64,000 nucleotides of DNA from CALWPV01 sp045632125 (GCA_045632125.1 JAZQWC010000089.1:124001-188000); one strand, 5' to 3'. Shown: positions 41,119-50,195, numbered from the stretch's first letter. Notes: generated by a model from the letters alone, not told the origin. Program-made: numbers and translations.

Positions 41119-41724
41119 ATGAAAGCAATGGAGATTTTGAAGAAAATACAATTGAAAACACACACTACACTAATTGTTCTTGTTATTGGTCTGTTGGGAG
41201 TTGTATTAGGTGGAATTTTGATTTTTTCGGCTTTAAATAAGGAAGAGGGACATAAGGTAACAACTATTTCAGAAGCTTCGTTGCAGGATATAATTGAAAT
41301 CAGTGAGTTATCGACAGTTGATTATACTTATAATGCAATTGCAAAGGCCGTCGATGAAGATGAAGAGGTTAAGTACTATGTTGCTTATGAAGGAATTGTC
41401 ACTGCTGGAATTAATTTCGAAAAGATAGATATTGAGGTTGATGAAGAAAATAAAAAGATAACTTTTATAGTTCCTGATGTAGAAGTACAAGATATTGAAG
41501 TAAATATGGGGACTATGGAATACATATTTGAAGATGACGATTATGAAACAGAAACGGTTTCTCAGGAAGCTTATAAAATTAGTTTAGCTGATTTAGAAAA
41601 CCGTGTAAAGGAAGAAAATATGTTATTCGATCTTGCGAAGGAGAATGCAATTGAATCTGTGAAGGCTTTGTTTACTCCATGGATTGAGCAAATTGATGAA
41701 ACATATATAGTTCAAGTTCGTTGA
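41119..41724 (+). CDS. DUF4230-like membrane-anchored protein
   Basis: 201 residues from ATG 41119. One N-terminal membrane helix (about 18-38, LIVLVIGLLGVVLGGILIFS) is followed by an outer domain. LSTVDYTYNAIAKAV, VAYEGIVTAGINFEKIDIEV and ITFIVPDVEVQDIEVN fit the DUF4230 pattern (repeated short beta strands with a helical tail), a family of unknown function. The next gene encodes a lipoprotein with the same domain, so the two probably form a pair in the envelope. An upstream in-frame ATG (41086) overlaps the preceding gene and lacks a site. Confidence 0.7.
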   Translation: MKAMEILKKIQLKTHTTLIVLVIGLLGVVLGGILIFSALNKEEGHKVTTISEASLQDIIEISELSTVDYTYNAIAKAVDEDEEVKYYVAYEGIVTAGINFEKIDIEVDEENKKITFIVPDVEVQDIEVNMGTMEYIFEDDDYETETVSQEAYKISLADLENRVKEENMLFDLAKENAIESVKALFTPWIEQIDETYIVQVR

Positions 41725-41738
41725 GAAGGAGGATCATC

Positions 41739-42344
41739 ATGAAGAAATTTGTTGTATGTTTTTTAGTAGTCATAATTACTTTGTTTTCAGTGAGTTGTTC
41801 TAAAGAAGAAAAAGTAATTCAGGAGCCTGATATTACGCAGGTGAGATCTATATGTAATTTAGCAACATTGGAGTGCTATTATCATAATGTTGCTAAATCC
41901 GAAAAAACTGCTGGAGATGGTATATCTGGTTGGTTTGAAAAAGATCGAACATTTTGGGTGGAATACACTGGAACTGCTAAAATTGGTGTAGATATGTCTA
42001 AGGTTAAAATGGAAATTGATGGAACAAATGTGACAATAGTAATGCCAGAAGCAGAATTGTTGAGCATAGGTATTGATGAAAGCTCTTTGAGTGAAAGTTC
42101 CTTTGTATTCTCGGAAGATAGTTGGTTTAATAGTAATAAGATTACAGCAAATGATCAAACGGCGGCAATTAATGCCGCGCAAGAAAATATGGAAGAAGCA
42201 GTTAAAAACAATAGTGCATTGTTACAAACTGCTCAAAATAGAGCTAAGGAATTGATTGAAAACTATATTAATCAGTTGGGGAAAGTATCGGGGGTAGAAT
42301 ATGTAATTAAGTGGCAGTATGAAGAGGTGGAGAACGAAGGTTAA
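41739..42344 (+). CDS. DUF4230-like lipoprotein
   Basis: 201 residues. It has a lipoprotein signal with lipobox SVSC (Cys at about residue 20). The mature part follows the same plan as the preceding protein: VRSICNLATLECYYHNVAK, EYTGTAKIGVDMSKVKMEI and VTIVMPEAELLSIGID, then a helical C-terminus. I infer a tandem duplication with one copy keeping a membrane helix and one becoming a lipoprotein. The start is fixed by AAGGAGG before ATG 41739. Function unknown. Confidence 0.75.
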   Translation: MKKFVVCFLVVIITLFSVSCSKEEKVIQEPDITQVRSICNLATLECYYHNVAKSEKTAGDGISGWFEKDRTFWVEYTGTAKIGVDMSKVKMEIDGTNVTIVMPEAELLSIGIDESSLSESSFVFSEDSWFNSNKITANDQTAAINAAQENMEEAVKNNSALLQTAQNRAKELIENYINQLGKVSGVEYVIKWQYEEVENEG

Positions 42345-42389
42345 TATTTATTATGTCTGAAAATACTCATATAAAAACAGGAGGGAATA

Positions 42390-43631
42390 ATGGGGTTATT
42401 TGATTTATTCAAAAAGAGTAAAGAACCAAAAACGGAATTATCAACTAAAAGTAGCTCCGAACAATTGAAATCCGACGATATTCTTTCTATTTCAAATGCA
42501 ATACTTATGGAAACCCGTGTTGATTTTACCAAGGAAAACTCTATCAGTATTCCGTTTGATAAATTGGCACTCTTGGGTGGGGCAGTATCCTCTGCCCTTC
42601 CTACTTTTAGAACTATTACGGAAACAACAAGTGTGAATACTAGTGGGCTGTATCAGCTAGCGAATAAGTCTGCAGGAGACATGCTTAAACAGGCGAAAGA
42701 TGGTAATTTCTGGGGAGCTTTTAAACGCTCAGATGGAACATCGAAATTTGCAAAACTTTCAAAGGTTGACTCTGTATCTGAAATAACTAATACAGTGATG
42801 CCTATCGATCCAACCACTATGATGATGGCAGCGGCTTTGTATTCTATTGAAAAAAAGTTAGATGAAATTGTAGAAATGGAAAAACAAATCCTTAATTTCT
42901 TAGAGCAGGATAAACAAGCGGAAATTGAAGGTGATTTGAAAACTTTGGTTGATCTAATTAATGAATACAAGTATAATTGGGATAATGAACAATATGTTTC
43001 CAGTCATCATAAGTTGGCTTTGGATATTAAAAGAACTGCGGAAAAAAATATACTTTTTTATCAAAAACAGATAAGTGAAGAAAATAGCGCTACGCAATTA
43101 TTAGTTGTAAGTCAAGGAGTTGATTCTGCTGAAAAATCTCTAGAAAAGAAATTTAAGTATTATCGACTTTCATTATACATCTATTCGTTAGCTTCTTTTC
43201 TTGAAGTGATGCTTCTTGGAAATTTTCAGGAGGAATATATTCTGCAGGTGAGAGATAACATTGTACAACATTCGAGTGAGTATCAAGCGGCATATGAAGT
43301 GTCTGCGCAGTACATAACATCTTTGGCAAATTCTTCGATTGAAGCAAATGTAGTGGAAGGTAGTGGTAGCGTTGTCGAAGCAATTGGTACATTTATCGGA
43401 AGTATTCCTTTTTTGAAAGATGGACAAGTTGATGAGTGGCTGATTGATAGTGGCAAAAGCTTACAAAATGCTGGTCGGAATATGAAGAAGCAATCTGCAG
43501 CAATGTTTGAAGCGATTGAAGAAAGTGGTACCCAGATATTCGTATCACGTTTTGACGAAATTAACCGAATCTATAATCATACGGATTCCATCTATTTTGA
43601 TAAAGAAAAAGTATATCTACTACAAGACTAA
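42390..43631 (+). CDS. Hypothetical cassette protein with central coiled coil
   Basis: 413 residues, family not recognised. The start (MGLFDLFKKSKEPK) is a short amphipathic, basic helix that could dock on the membrane. There follow a Ser/Thr-rich part with FDKLALLGGAVSSALPTFRTI, a coiled coil at about 155-210 (AALYSIEKKLDEIVEMEKQI), a second helical part and a Gly-containing VVEAIGTFIGSIPFLKDG near residue 330. No signal peptide is present. The whole gene is AT-rich like the three before it, and it ends the cassette. AGGAGGG precedes the ATG. Confidence 0.6.
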   Translation: MGLFDLFKKSKEPKTELSTKSSSEQLKSDDILSISNAILMETRVDFTKENSISIPFDKLALLGGAVSSALPTFRTITETTSVNTSGLYQLANKSAGDMLKQAKDGNFWGAFKRSDGTSKFAKLSKVDSVSEITNTVMPIDPTTMMMAAALYSIEKKLDEIVEMEKQILNFLEQDKQAEIEGDLKTLVDLINEYKYNWDNEQYVSSHHKLALDIKRTAEKNILFYQKQISEENSATQLLVVSQGVDSAEKSLEKKFKYYRLSLYIYSLASFLEVMLLGNFQEEYILQVRDNIVQHSSEYQAAYEVSAQYITSLANSSIEANVVEGSGSVVEAIGTFIGSIPFLKDGQVDEWLIDSGKSLQNAGRNMKKQSAAMFEAIEESGTQIFVSRFDEINRIYNHTDSIYFDKEKVYLLQD

Positions 43632-43719
43632 CGAACCCTCATTGCGTGGTCGATTTGACTCTTTCGTCCTCTTTGCGCTCTGCGCACATCCTGACACAAA
43701 CATAAAGGAGGCTAACCTT

Positions 43720-44238
43720 ATGCCCAAGATCATCAAAGTTTTTAAAGAAGAAATCCCAACCCTTCGTTTCATCGGTAAGAAATACGACAACTTTGGTCAT
43801 TGGGATGAATGGTGGGAGAACGGTTGGTTCGATTTGCTGGAGCAGACCATGGGAGGTCCGGAGAAGATTCTGGCGGTCTGGGAAAATGGCGGCGGTTACA
43901 TTGGTGTGGAACGGCGAGCAGCTGACGAACCTTTTGCTTATTATATCGGTATGCTGATGCCTGAGGGGACACCTGTGCCGGAAGGGTTTGTGAGTATCGA
44001 TTTTGAAGGACTGAGCTTGGGAACCTGTTGGATCTACGGCAAGGAGGATGAGGTGCACGACACTTCGGCCTGTCGAGGTAAACTGGAAGCAGAAGGTCTG
44101 CAAATATGGAAAGATGCAAAAGGGACCGAATGGTCCTTCGAAAACTGTTTGTGTCCAAGATACACCACGCCGGATGAGCAGGGAAATGTGATTTTAGATT
44201 ATTGCTATTTTATATGTAAAGAGGAAGCGAATAAATAA
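43720..44238 (+). CDS. GyrI-like/effector-binding domain protein
   Basis: 172 residues from ATG 43720 (AAAGGAGG upstream). The SHS2/GyrI-like small-molecule-binding fold is suggested by FIGKKYDNFGHWDEWWENG, AYYIGMLMPEGTPVPEGF, and the C-terminal YCYFI. Stand-alone versions bind or hydrolyse cyclopropanoid and other drugs or act as sensors. The frame is open well upstream into the cassette gene but without a site. Its TAA overlaps the next ATG by one base (TAATG), so it is coupled to the PHP hydrolase gene. Base composition returns to the window's usual level here. Confidence 0.75.
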   Translation: MPKIIKVFKEEIPTLRFIGKKYDNFGHWDEWWENGWFDLLEQTMGGPEKILAVWENGGGYIGVERRAADEPFAYYIGMLMPEGTPVPEGFVSIDFEGLSLGTCWIYGKEDEVHDTSACRGKLEAEGLQIWKDAKGTEWSFENCLCPRYTTPDEQGNVILDYCYFICKEEANK

Positions 44239-46136
44239 TGGAAGCAAAGCGAATCAACGGCCGTGCTTATGCCCAGAGCTGTTTGGCGGGGCATGAGGCA
44301 AATAAAGCATTAGATGGAAATACGGAAACATATTGGGAAGCAGAGCCATATTATCAGTGGTGGATGCTGGACTGCGAGGGGTTATACGATATTGAAACTA
44401 TTACAGTGGAAACAAAGAGCGATGGTGACAAGTTCTATCGCTATGCCATTGAGTACAGTGCCGATCGGATCAACTGGCAGGAACTCTATGAAAAGACCGA
44501 CAATGAGCTGCCGATTCCTGGCGGTGAGAACTACGAGGCTCACGTAAGAGCGCGTTATATTCGCATTACCATGACCTATTGCTCGGAGGGAGAGGCGGTT
44601 TCTTTAGTACGCGTGGAAGCGGTGGGCTGCCCGGCTGAAAATGTGGACTCAGGTAGACAGGAACTGACCAAAGCGCGTATGCGTGCCGTTGAATGCGATG
44701 AGGTTTGCGGTTTCGAACAGCAGGAAACCGATGAACTGGAACCGGGCTGGATAGATCAAATGCTGTTGGCAGATCATGCAGGCTGTTACGCTGTTTTTAA
44801 GAACGTACAGTTAAATCGATTAGAAGGCCAGCAACTGAAAGGCCTATTTTATCTGTCGGAAGAGGATGCAACCCTTCATATACAGGCTGAGATTCGCTTA
44901 GATGGCAAAGATGGCAAAATTATCGGCCAAATGGATATGCACCTGCAGTTTACTCCCTGGGTGCAGTTTGCCTGCAATCTGACCGACGGCGAGTATGGAA
45001 ATCGCGACCTGTATTTTTGCATCACAGGCATGGATGCACCGCAGAAGCTGGGAATCCTGTGGCTGCAGATCATGCCGAAACCGGAGCTGAAACGAGGCAT
45101 CATTGACCATGCCGATGAACTGCCGGAGGGGGCGGTCGCCGGAAATCGAAACGAACTGAAGGAATACAAGGCCTATTTGGGCAACGTACATTGCCATACC
45201 GGCTTCTCAGATGGAGCGCATACACCCAATTTTGCCTACGATTATGCTCGTTATGTGGCGAAGCTAGACTTTTTAGGCATCACAGAACACAGCAATCTGT
45301 TCGATGATACCTTTGATGCCAATGCTAGCCGAAAGTGGCGTGACATCAAACGCTTTGCCGAGGAAAAAACAGAAAACGGAAAATTCCTGGCTCTCATGGG
45401 CTCCGAAACCACATGGTACAACCAGTTTGGACACATGAATATGTATGGTGCCGATTACTTTTTGAATCCCTACGAACTGCGCTACAATGATACGAAGCAG
45501 TATTATGAACGGCTCAAAGAATATCCCAGAGCGATCAATCAGTGGAACCATCCCTGGTCCTGTGGCGATCGACATCTGGATATGTTTGAACCCTACGATG
45601 CAGAGCTGGATCCGGTCATGTACACCATGGAGCTCAAGAGCTTTGAGGATTTGGAAATGGAGGGTCTTTCCTACTATATTCATGCGCTGGATCTGGGCTG
45701 GCATATTTCGTCGGTGGGCAACCAGGATAATCACAGCGCAGACTGGGGAACCTATAACGATGTCCGAACCGGAGTGGTTGTCAAACAGCTGACCAAGGCT
45801 GATTTTTACGACGCCTACCGTAACCACAGAACCTATTATACCTGTGCCAAAAACCTACGACTGGCTTATCAGACTAATGGTTACATGATGGGATCGATCA
45901 TTCCCAAAGCGGAGCAGTACCGCTTTGAAGTCAAGCTGACCAACCAAGAGACCGATGCCGAGTTCAAATGCATTGAAGTGCTGGGCGAGCAGGGAAAGGT
46001 GCTGATGACGGTTCCGATAACCGGTCACAGCGCAGACATCTCCTTCGATGTCGCTGTGCAGAATCGATACTATTTCCTGAGGATCCGTCAACAGGACGGT
46101 GCCCTGGCGATAACGGCACCGGTATGGCCAGAGTAA
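44238..46136 (+). CDS. CehA/McbA-type PHP metallohydrolase with carbohydrate-binding-like N-terminus
   Basis: 632 residues in three parts. Residues about 1-135 form an F5/8 type C (discoidin) domain (NKALDGNTETYWEAE, YSADRINWQELYE, RARYIRITM). About 145-300 is a CBM6-like beta domain. About 310-632 is a PHP domain of the CehA/McbA type: LGNVHCHTGFSDGAHTP (metal HxH), LGITEHSNLFDD, MGSETTW and VGNQDNHSADWG. Such enzymes cleave phosphodiesters or phosphoesters. There is no signal peptide, although the binding domains are usually extracellular, so it is probably intracellular and acts on small glycosidic phosphates; this is inference. Confidence 0.8.
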   Translation: MEAKRINGRAYAQSCLAGHEANKALDGNTETYWEAEPYYQWWMLDCEGLYDIETITVETKSDGDKFYRYAIEYSADRINWQELYEKTDNELPIPGGENYEAHVRARYIRITMTYCSEGEAVSLVRVEAVGCPAENVDSGRQELTKARMRAVECDEVCGFEQQETDELEPGWIDQMLLADHAGCYAVFKNVQLNRLEGQQLKGLFYLSEEDATLHIQAEIRLDGKDGKIIGQMDMHLQFTPWVQFACNLTDGEYGNRDLYFCITGMDAPQKLGILWLQIMPKPELKRGIIDHADELPEGAVAGNRNELKEYKAYLGNVHCHTGFSDGAHTPNFAYDYARYVAKLDFLGITEHSNLFDDTFDANASRKWRDIKRFAEEKTENGKFLALMGSETTWYNQFGHMNMYGADYFLNPYELRYNDTKQYYERLKEYPRAINQWNHPWSCGDRHLDMFEPYDAELDPVMYTMELKSFEDLEMEGLSYYIHALDLGWHISSVGNQDNHSADWGTYNDVRTGVVVKQLTKADFYDAYRNHRTYYTCAKNLRLAYQTNGYMMGSIIPKAEQYRFEVKLTNQETDAEFKCIEVLGEQGKVLMTVPITGHSADISFDVAVQNRYYFLRIRQQDGALAITAPVWPE

Positions 46137-46201
46137 AAGATATCAAAAGCCGCAGAGCGGAAACAACAGACTCCAAAAGTGAAAACAGAGTCCAACACAA
46201 G

Positions 46202-46228
46202 AGCCTTCGAATAGAAGGCTTTTTTTGT
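46202..46228 (+). terminator. Terminator after the PHP hydrolase gene
   Basis: AGCCTTC / GAAGGCT stem with loop GAATA and a run of Ts, 66 nt after the stop. Confidence 0.85.
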
Positions 46229-46317
46229 TGCCCATCCGGACGATGGTGATAGAATAAGGGAAAACATCACCCTTTCGCCTCCGGCGAAAAAAAGTTTAAA
46301 AAATTTAAAAAAAGTAC

Positions 46318-46346
46318 TTTACAACTTTAGCGCGATGAAGTATAAT
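46318..46346 (+). promoter_or_regulatory. Sigma-A promoter of the amino acid ABC operon
   Basis: TTTACA, 17-nt spacer, TATAAT, preceded by an A/T-rich stretch resembling an UP element; 56 nt before the start codon. Confidence 0.75.
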
Positions 46347-46402
46347 ACAACCATCAAACAAAACAACCGGAGACACCGGACAAACAGAAAGGGATTTGAA
46401 AC

Positions 46403-47191
46403 ATGAAAAAACTTATGGCAATTGTAATGGCAGCGCTGATGATTATGACCTGTATGGTTGGCTGTGGTAAGGAAGAAGAAAAGACAGTTGTTGTTGGTTA
46501 CACAATTTATGCTCCTATGAACTATCTTGATGAAGATGGCGAACTGATCGGTTACGATACCGAACTTGCAGAAGCCGTATTTGAAGGCCTTGGTTACAAG
46601 GTAGTCTTCCAGGAAATCGATTGGGATAGCAAATACACCGATCTGGATTCCGGAACCATCGATTGTGTATGGAACGGCTTTACCTGCAACACCGCTGACA
46701 GCGACGGTATCCTTCGTTCCGAAAAAGTTGACTTCTCCTTTAACTACATGGAGAATCGTCAGGTGATCATTGCCAAGGCTGATGCAGGCATCGCTACTGC
46801 AGCTGATCTGGATGGCTTGACCGCAGCTGCTGAGAGCGGCTCTGCCGGTGAAAGCTATGCTGAAACTCTGGAAGGCGTAACCGTTAAGGGTTATCCCAAA
46901 CAGACCGATTGCTTGTTCGAGGTAAATGCCGGTACCGCTGATTTCGCAGTATTGGATGCACAGCTGGCTAAGAGCTATGCAGGCCAGGGCGACTACGCTG
47001 ACATCGTGATCGTAGATGGACTTTCCAGCGACGTTGAATACTATGCTGTAGGCTTCAAGAAAGGCAGCGACCTGACTGCTAAGGTTAACGAACAGTTTGA
47101 TAAGCTGGGCAAAGATGGCACCATCGCTGAGCTGGCTGAGAAATACGAAGTGGCTAACACCGCTATCACCGATTTCTCCGATCAGAAATAA
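46403..47191 (+). CDS. Polar amino acid ABC transporter, substrate-binding lipoprotein
   Basis: 262 residues. It has a lipoprotein signal with Cys in MVGCGK near residue 23, then a family 3 solute-binding protein (PF00497): YTIYAPMNYLDEDGELIGYD, CVWNGFTCNTADSDGILRSE, the hinge and GYPKQTDCLFEVNAG. It should be anchored outside the cell and bind a polar amino acid. The side chains that decide between glutamine, cystine or histidine cannot be read with certainty. A strong hairpin follows before the permease gene, which would favour a high level of this subunit. Confidence 0.9.
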   Translation: MKKLMAIVMAALMIMTCMVGCGKEEEKTVVVGYTIYAPMNYLDEDGELIGYDTELAEAVFEGLGYKVVFQEIDWDSKYTDLDSGTIDCVWNGFTCNTADSDGILRSEKVDFSFNYMENRQVIIAKADAGIATAADLDGLTAAAESGSAGESYAETLEGVTVKGYPKQTDCLFEVNAGTADFAVLDAQLAKSYAGQGDYADIVIVDGLSSDVEYYAVGFKKGSDLTAKVNEQFDKLGKDGTIAELAEKYEVANTAITDFSDQK

Positions 47192-47229
47192 GAGAAACAT
47201 GGTTTTAAGTAAATAAAAAGAAAACATTC

Positions 47230-47261
47230 AGGTCGGAGGCGGCTTATGCCGTGTCCGACCT
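47230..47261 (+). terminator. Strong intercistronic hairpin (partial terminator or RNA-stabilising stem)
   Basis: AGGTCGGA, GG, CGGC, loop TTAT, GCCG, TG, TCCGACCT. It has no T-run and lies between binding-protein and permease genes, where such stems usually protect the upstream mRNA. Confidence 0.7.
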
Positions 47262-47310
47262 TAGCCCTGAAAAAAGGGTAGTATGATTTTGGTTTTTTGG
47301 AGAGAATAAT

Positions 47311-48006
47311 ATGTCTTTTTTAGAAGTAACAGCCTTTTTGTTTGACGGTTTTAAAATATCTTTGTTAATTTTTGCAGTGACCCTGCTGGTGGGCGCACCC
47401 TTGGGTCTGCCCATTGCCTTTTGTTCCATGAGCCGATTTAAGCCGGTTAGAGCAGCATCGAAGATCGTTGTATGGATCGTGCGCGGCGTGCCGTTGATGT
47501 TGCAGATTTTCATTATTTTCTATGTGCCGGGCCTTTTGTTCGACGCCCCGATCTTCAGCCAGATGGACCGGTTTTTCTTTGTTAACTATGGAATCAACGA
47601 CGCAGGCCGCATCATTGCGGTGCTGTTGGCCTTTTCGATTAACTATGCATGTTATTTTTCCGAGATTTATCGTGGCGGTATTGAAAGTATTTCAAAGGGG
47701 CAGTACGAGGCCGGCTATGTGCTGGGTCTGACTAAAAAACAGATCTTTCGCAATATTATTTTGAAACAGGTAATTCAGCGAATCGTTCCGCCCATGTCCA
47801 ATGAGATCATCACCTTGATCAAGGACACAGCCTTGGCGAACTGTATTATTGTTTGTGAGATCATTAAACAGGCCAAGGAATTGGCGGCCACTAAGGCCCT
47901 TGTTTGGCCGCTGTTCTATACAGGCGTGTTCTATTTGATCTTTGTAGGTATTTTGACCATCGTCCTGGGCAAGGTGGAAAAGAAGCTCAGTTATTTCAGA
48001 AGTTAA
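47311..48006 (+). CDS. Polar amino acid ABC transporter, permease
   Basis: 231 residues with about five helices. The HisM/GlnP pattern is clear: VWIVRGVPLMLQIFIIFY, then AFSINYACYFSEIYRGGIESISKGQYEAGYVLGL (the EAA loop region) and VPPMSNEIITLIKDTAL. It is expected to homodimerise in the membrane. It lies between the binding-protein and ATPase genes, 12 nt from the latter, in a complete three-gene importer operon. GGAGAG stands before the ATG. Confidence 0.9.
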   Translation: MSFLEVTAFLFDGFKISLLIFAVTLLVGAPLGLPIAFCSMSRFKPVRAASKIVVWIVRGVPLMLQIFIIFYVPGLLFDAPIFSQMDRFFFVNYGINDAGRIIAVLLAFSINYACYFSEIYRGGIESISKGQYEAGYVLGLTKKQIFRNIILKQVIQRIVPPMSNEIITLIKDTALANCIIVCEIIKQAKELAATKALVWPLFYTGVFYLIFVGILTIVLGKVEKKLSYFRS

Positions 48007-48018
48007 AAGGTGAAAATT

Positions 48019-48777
48019 ATGGTGCTATTAGAAGCGAATAACATAAAGAAGAGTTTTGGAAAAACAGAGGTGCTGAAAGGAATCAGTTTTTCCCTGAATC
48101 AGGGCGAGGTACTAGCCATCATTGGTTCCTCCGGCAGTGGTAAAACAACCCTGCTGCGCTGCCTGAATTTTTTGGAAATGCCCGATGAGGGTACGATTAC
48201 GGTACGCGATAAGGTCCTCTTTGATGGAACCGATAAGACCACTTTAAATGACGAAGCGATCCGTCAAAATCGCCTGCACTTTGGCTTGGTATTTCAGGAT
48301 TTTAATCTGTTCCCCCAGTACAATGCGCTGGATAACGTAACGTTGGCACCGAAGCTGCTGAAGAAAGGCACTGCCGCCGAAATCGATGCTTTGGGCCGCA
48401 AGCTGCTGGATCAGGTGGGCCTTGCTGAAAAGATGGAAAACTATCCGTATCAGCTTTCCGGTGGACAAAAACAGCGTGTAGCCATTGCTCGTGCATTGGC
48501 TTTGCAGCCGGAGGTACTTTGCTTTGACGAACCCACCAGTGCTCTGGATCCGGAACTCACCGGTGAGGTGCTGCGGGTAATTCGCGGACTGAAGGATCGA
48601 GATACTACTATGATCGTGGTAACCCATGAAATGGACTTTGCTCGCAATGTGGCTGATAAGGTAATTTACATGGCCGATGGTGTGATTGAAGAAATGGGCA
48701 CACCGGCCGCTGTGTTTGAGAATCCTCAGAGCGAAAAAACAAAAGCTTTTTTGCGCGGTGCGCAGAATATGTTTTGA
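48019..48777 (+). CDS. Polar amino acid ABC transporter, ATP-binding subunit
   Basis: 252 residues. Walker A GSSGSGKTTLL, Q-loop VFQDFNLFPQ, signature LSGGQKQRVAIARAL, Walker B VLCFDEPTSALD and H-loop VVTHEMDFAR are all intact. The layout is GlnQ/HisP type. ATG 48019 has AAAGGTG 8 nt upstream; the in-frame GTG at 48010 is part of that site and less likely. It is the last gene of the importer operon. Confidence 0.95.
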   Translation: MVLLEANNIKKSFGKTEVLKGISFSLNQGEVLAIIGSSGSGKTTLLRCLNFLEMPDEGTITVRDKVLFDGTDKTTLNDEAIRQNRLHFGLVFQDFNLFPQYNALDNVTLAPKLLKKGTAAEIDALGRKLLDQVGLAEKMENYPYQLSGGQKQRVAIARALALQPEVLCFDEPTSALDPELTGEVLRVIRGLKDRDTTMIVVTHEMDFARNVADKVIYMADGVIEEMGTPAAVFENPQSEKTKAFLRGAQNMF

Positions 48778-48835
48778 GGGTAAATTAGATAAAGGATGAA
48801 GATGTAGTGGCAGGTTGAGGAAAGGAGTAGAGACT

Positions 48836-49096
48836 ATGGATAAAAAGATTGAAGAGCTATATAAGTTGATTTTGAGTTTGGAGTCAATGGAAGATTGTTA
48901 TGCCTTGTTTGATGATTTGTGCACGGCCAAAGAAATCGAAAAGATGGCGGAGCGTGTGGAGGCGGCGAAGCTGCTGCTTGAGGGTAAGACTTATAATCAG
49001 GTGATTGCGGAAACCGGCATTTCCTCGGCGACGCTGAGCCGGGTAAGCCGCTGTATGCAGTATGGCAAGGGATATTCGAAGTTGTTGAAGAAGTAA
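48836..49096 (+). CDS. YerC/YecD family TrpR-like DNA-binding protein
   Basis: 86 residues, all-helical. The TrpR superfamily layout LYKLILSLESMEDCYALFDDL, TAKEIEKMAERVEAAKLL and the helix-turn-helix TYNQVIAETGISSATLSRVSR are diagnostic of YerC/YecD proteins in Bacillota, whose targets are poorly known. The start is set at ATG 48836 with AAAGGAG 8 nt upstream. A terminator with a perfect stem follows directly. It is probably monocistronic. Confidence 0.9.
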   Translation: MDKKIEELYKLILSLESMEDCYALFDDLCTAKEIEKMAERVEAAKLLLEGKTYNQVIAETGISSATLSRVSRCMQYGKGYSKLLKK

Positions 49097-49107
49097 GAGA
49101 GAATAGG

Positions 49108-49136
49108 AAAAGCTCCCCGGGTTTGGGGAGCTTTTT
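49108..49136. terminator. Bidirectional terminator
   Basis: AAAAGCTCCCC / GGGGAGCTTTT perfect stem with loop GGGTTT, between the convergent yerC-like and EamA genes. Confidence 0.9.
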
Positions 49137-49167
49137 GTATGTGGAAGATTGTGGTGTCGGTTCATAA

Positions 49168-50034
49168 TCAACCAATCGCCATGATCAGCGTGCCAACCAC
49201 CATCAGCAGCAGACCAAGAAGTGCCTTTTTGGACAACCGTTCTTTAAAAACAAAGTAGGAAAAGACTACGGAAACGATGATGCTCAGTTTGTCGATGGGT
49301 ACCACTACGCTGACAATACCTTTTTGAATGGCATAGTAATAGCAGAGCCAGGAGGCACCGGTGGCCACACCGGAAAGAGCGATGAACAGCAGCTCCTTCT
49401 TATCCAGAGAGGCGAGCTGTTTTTGTTTGCCTTGGCTGAAAACCACGACCCATGCCATAATCAGTACCACACAGGTGCGGATGGCAGTTCCTAAGTTGGA
49501 CTCCACGCCGGAAATACCCATCTTCGCCAAAATGGAAGTCAGAGCAGCGAATACCGCGGCTAATACAGCGTAGATCATCCAAGAGCGTTTTTCTTCATGG
49601 GCAGAGGCCTTTTTCTTTTCAATCATGAGGAAGATACCAACCGCCAGAAGCACTGTGCCGGAAAGTTTAACGGGCAGATTATCGGTTTCGCCAAAACAAA
49701 TGATGGCCAGCAGCACTGTCAAAATGGTGCTGGATTTATCGATGGGTACCACCTTATTTACATCGCCCATGGCTAAGGCCTTAAAATAGCAGATCCAGGA
49801 AGCGCCGGTGGCAAAACCGGAAAGAATCAGAAAAATCAGCGATTTGGTACTGATGGAGGTAATTGTAGGAAGCGACCCTACCACAAACACCATGATCCAG
49901 GAAAATAGAAGAACCACAATGGTACGCAGGGCGGTGGCCACGTCAGAATCGGTTTTGCGAATACCGCACTTGGCCAAAATTGAAGTCAAACCCGCAAACA
50001 GAGCAGACAGAACTGCCATAAAAAGCCATGTCAT
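49168..50034 (-). CDS. EamA family transporter (DMT superfamily)
   Basis: 288 residues with ten helices as two EamA repeats. SALFAGLTSILAKCGIRKTDS in repeat 1 mirrors AAVFAALTSILAKMGISGVES in repeat 2, and GFATGASWICYFKAL mirrors GVATGASWLCYYYAI. DMT exporters move amino acids, metabolites or drugs; the substrate is unknown. The start is set at 50034 (GAGGTGA upstream); the frame is open to 50139 without a site. It diverges from the SGNH hydrolase gene. Confidence 0.9.
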   Translation of the reverse strand: MTWLFMAVLSALFAGLTSILAKCGIRKTDSDVATALRTIVVLLFSWIMVFVVGSLPTITSISTKSLIFLILSGFATGASWICYFKALAMGDVNKVVPIDKSSTILTVLLAIICFGETDNLPVKLSGTVLLAVGIFLMIEKKKASAHEEKRSWMIYAVLAAVFAALTSILAKMGISGVESNLGTAIRTCVVLIMAWVVVFSQGKQKQLASLDKKELLFIALSGVATGASWLCYYYAIQKGIVSVVVPIDKLSIIVSVVFSYFVFKERLSKKALLGLLLMVVGTLIMAIG

Positions 50035-50133
50035 GAAAGTCACCTCATAATACGTAATTTGAGTTAAGTATAACACCGAAATGTGTAATCTGCAATAGAT
50101 GATGGAAAAGACTGCCGAATCCGCCCGCGGCGG

Positions 50134-50162
50134 TTGCACGCGCCCGGCTTTAATGATACAAT
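50134..50162 (+). promoter_or_regulatory. Sigma-A promoter of the SGNH-GH18 operon
   Basis: TTGCAC, 17-nt spacer, TACAAT, 33 nt before the start codon at 50196. Confidence 0.7.
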
Positions 50163-50195
50163 GAAGATAGAACTACAGAAAAAGGAGTTTGCCCT

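Noticed and set aside
46319..47227. Long open frame on the minus strand opposite the amino acid binding protein gene
   Set aside because: The plus strand has a full lipoprotein and binding-protein signature with promoter and ribosome site; the minus frame shows none of these.
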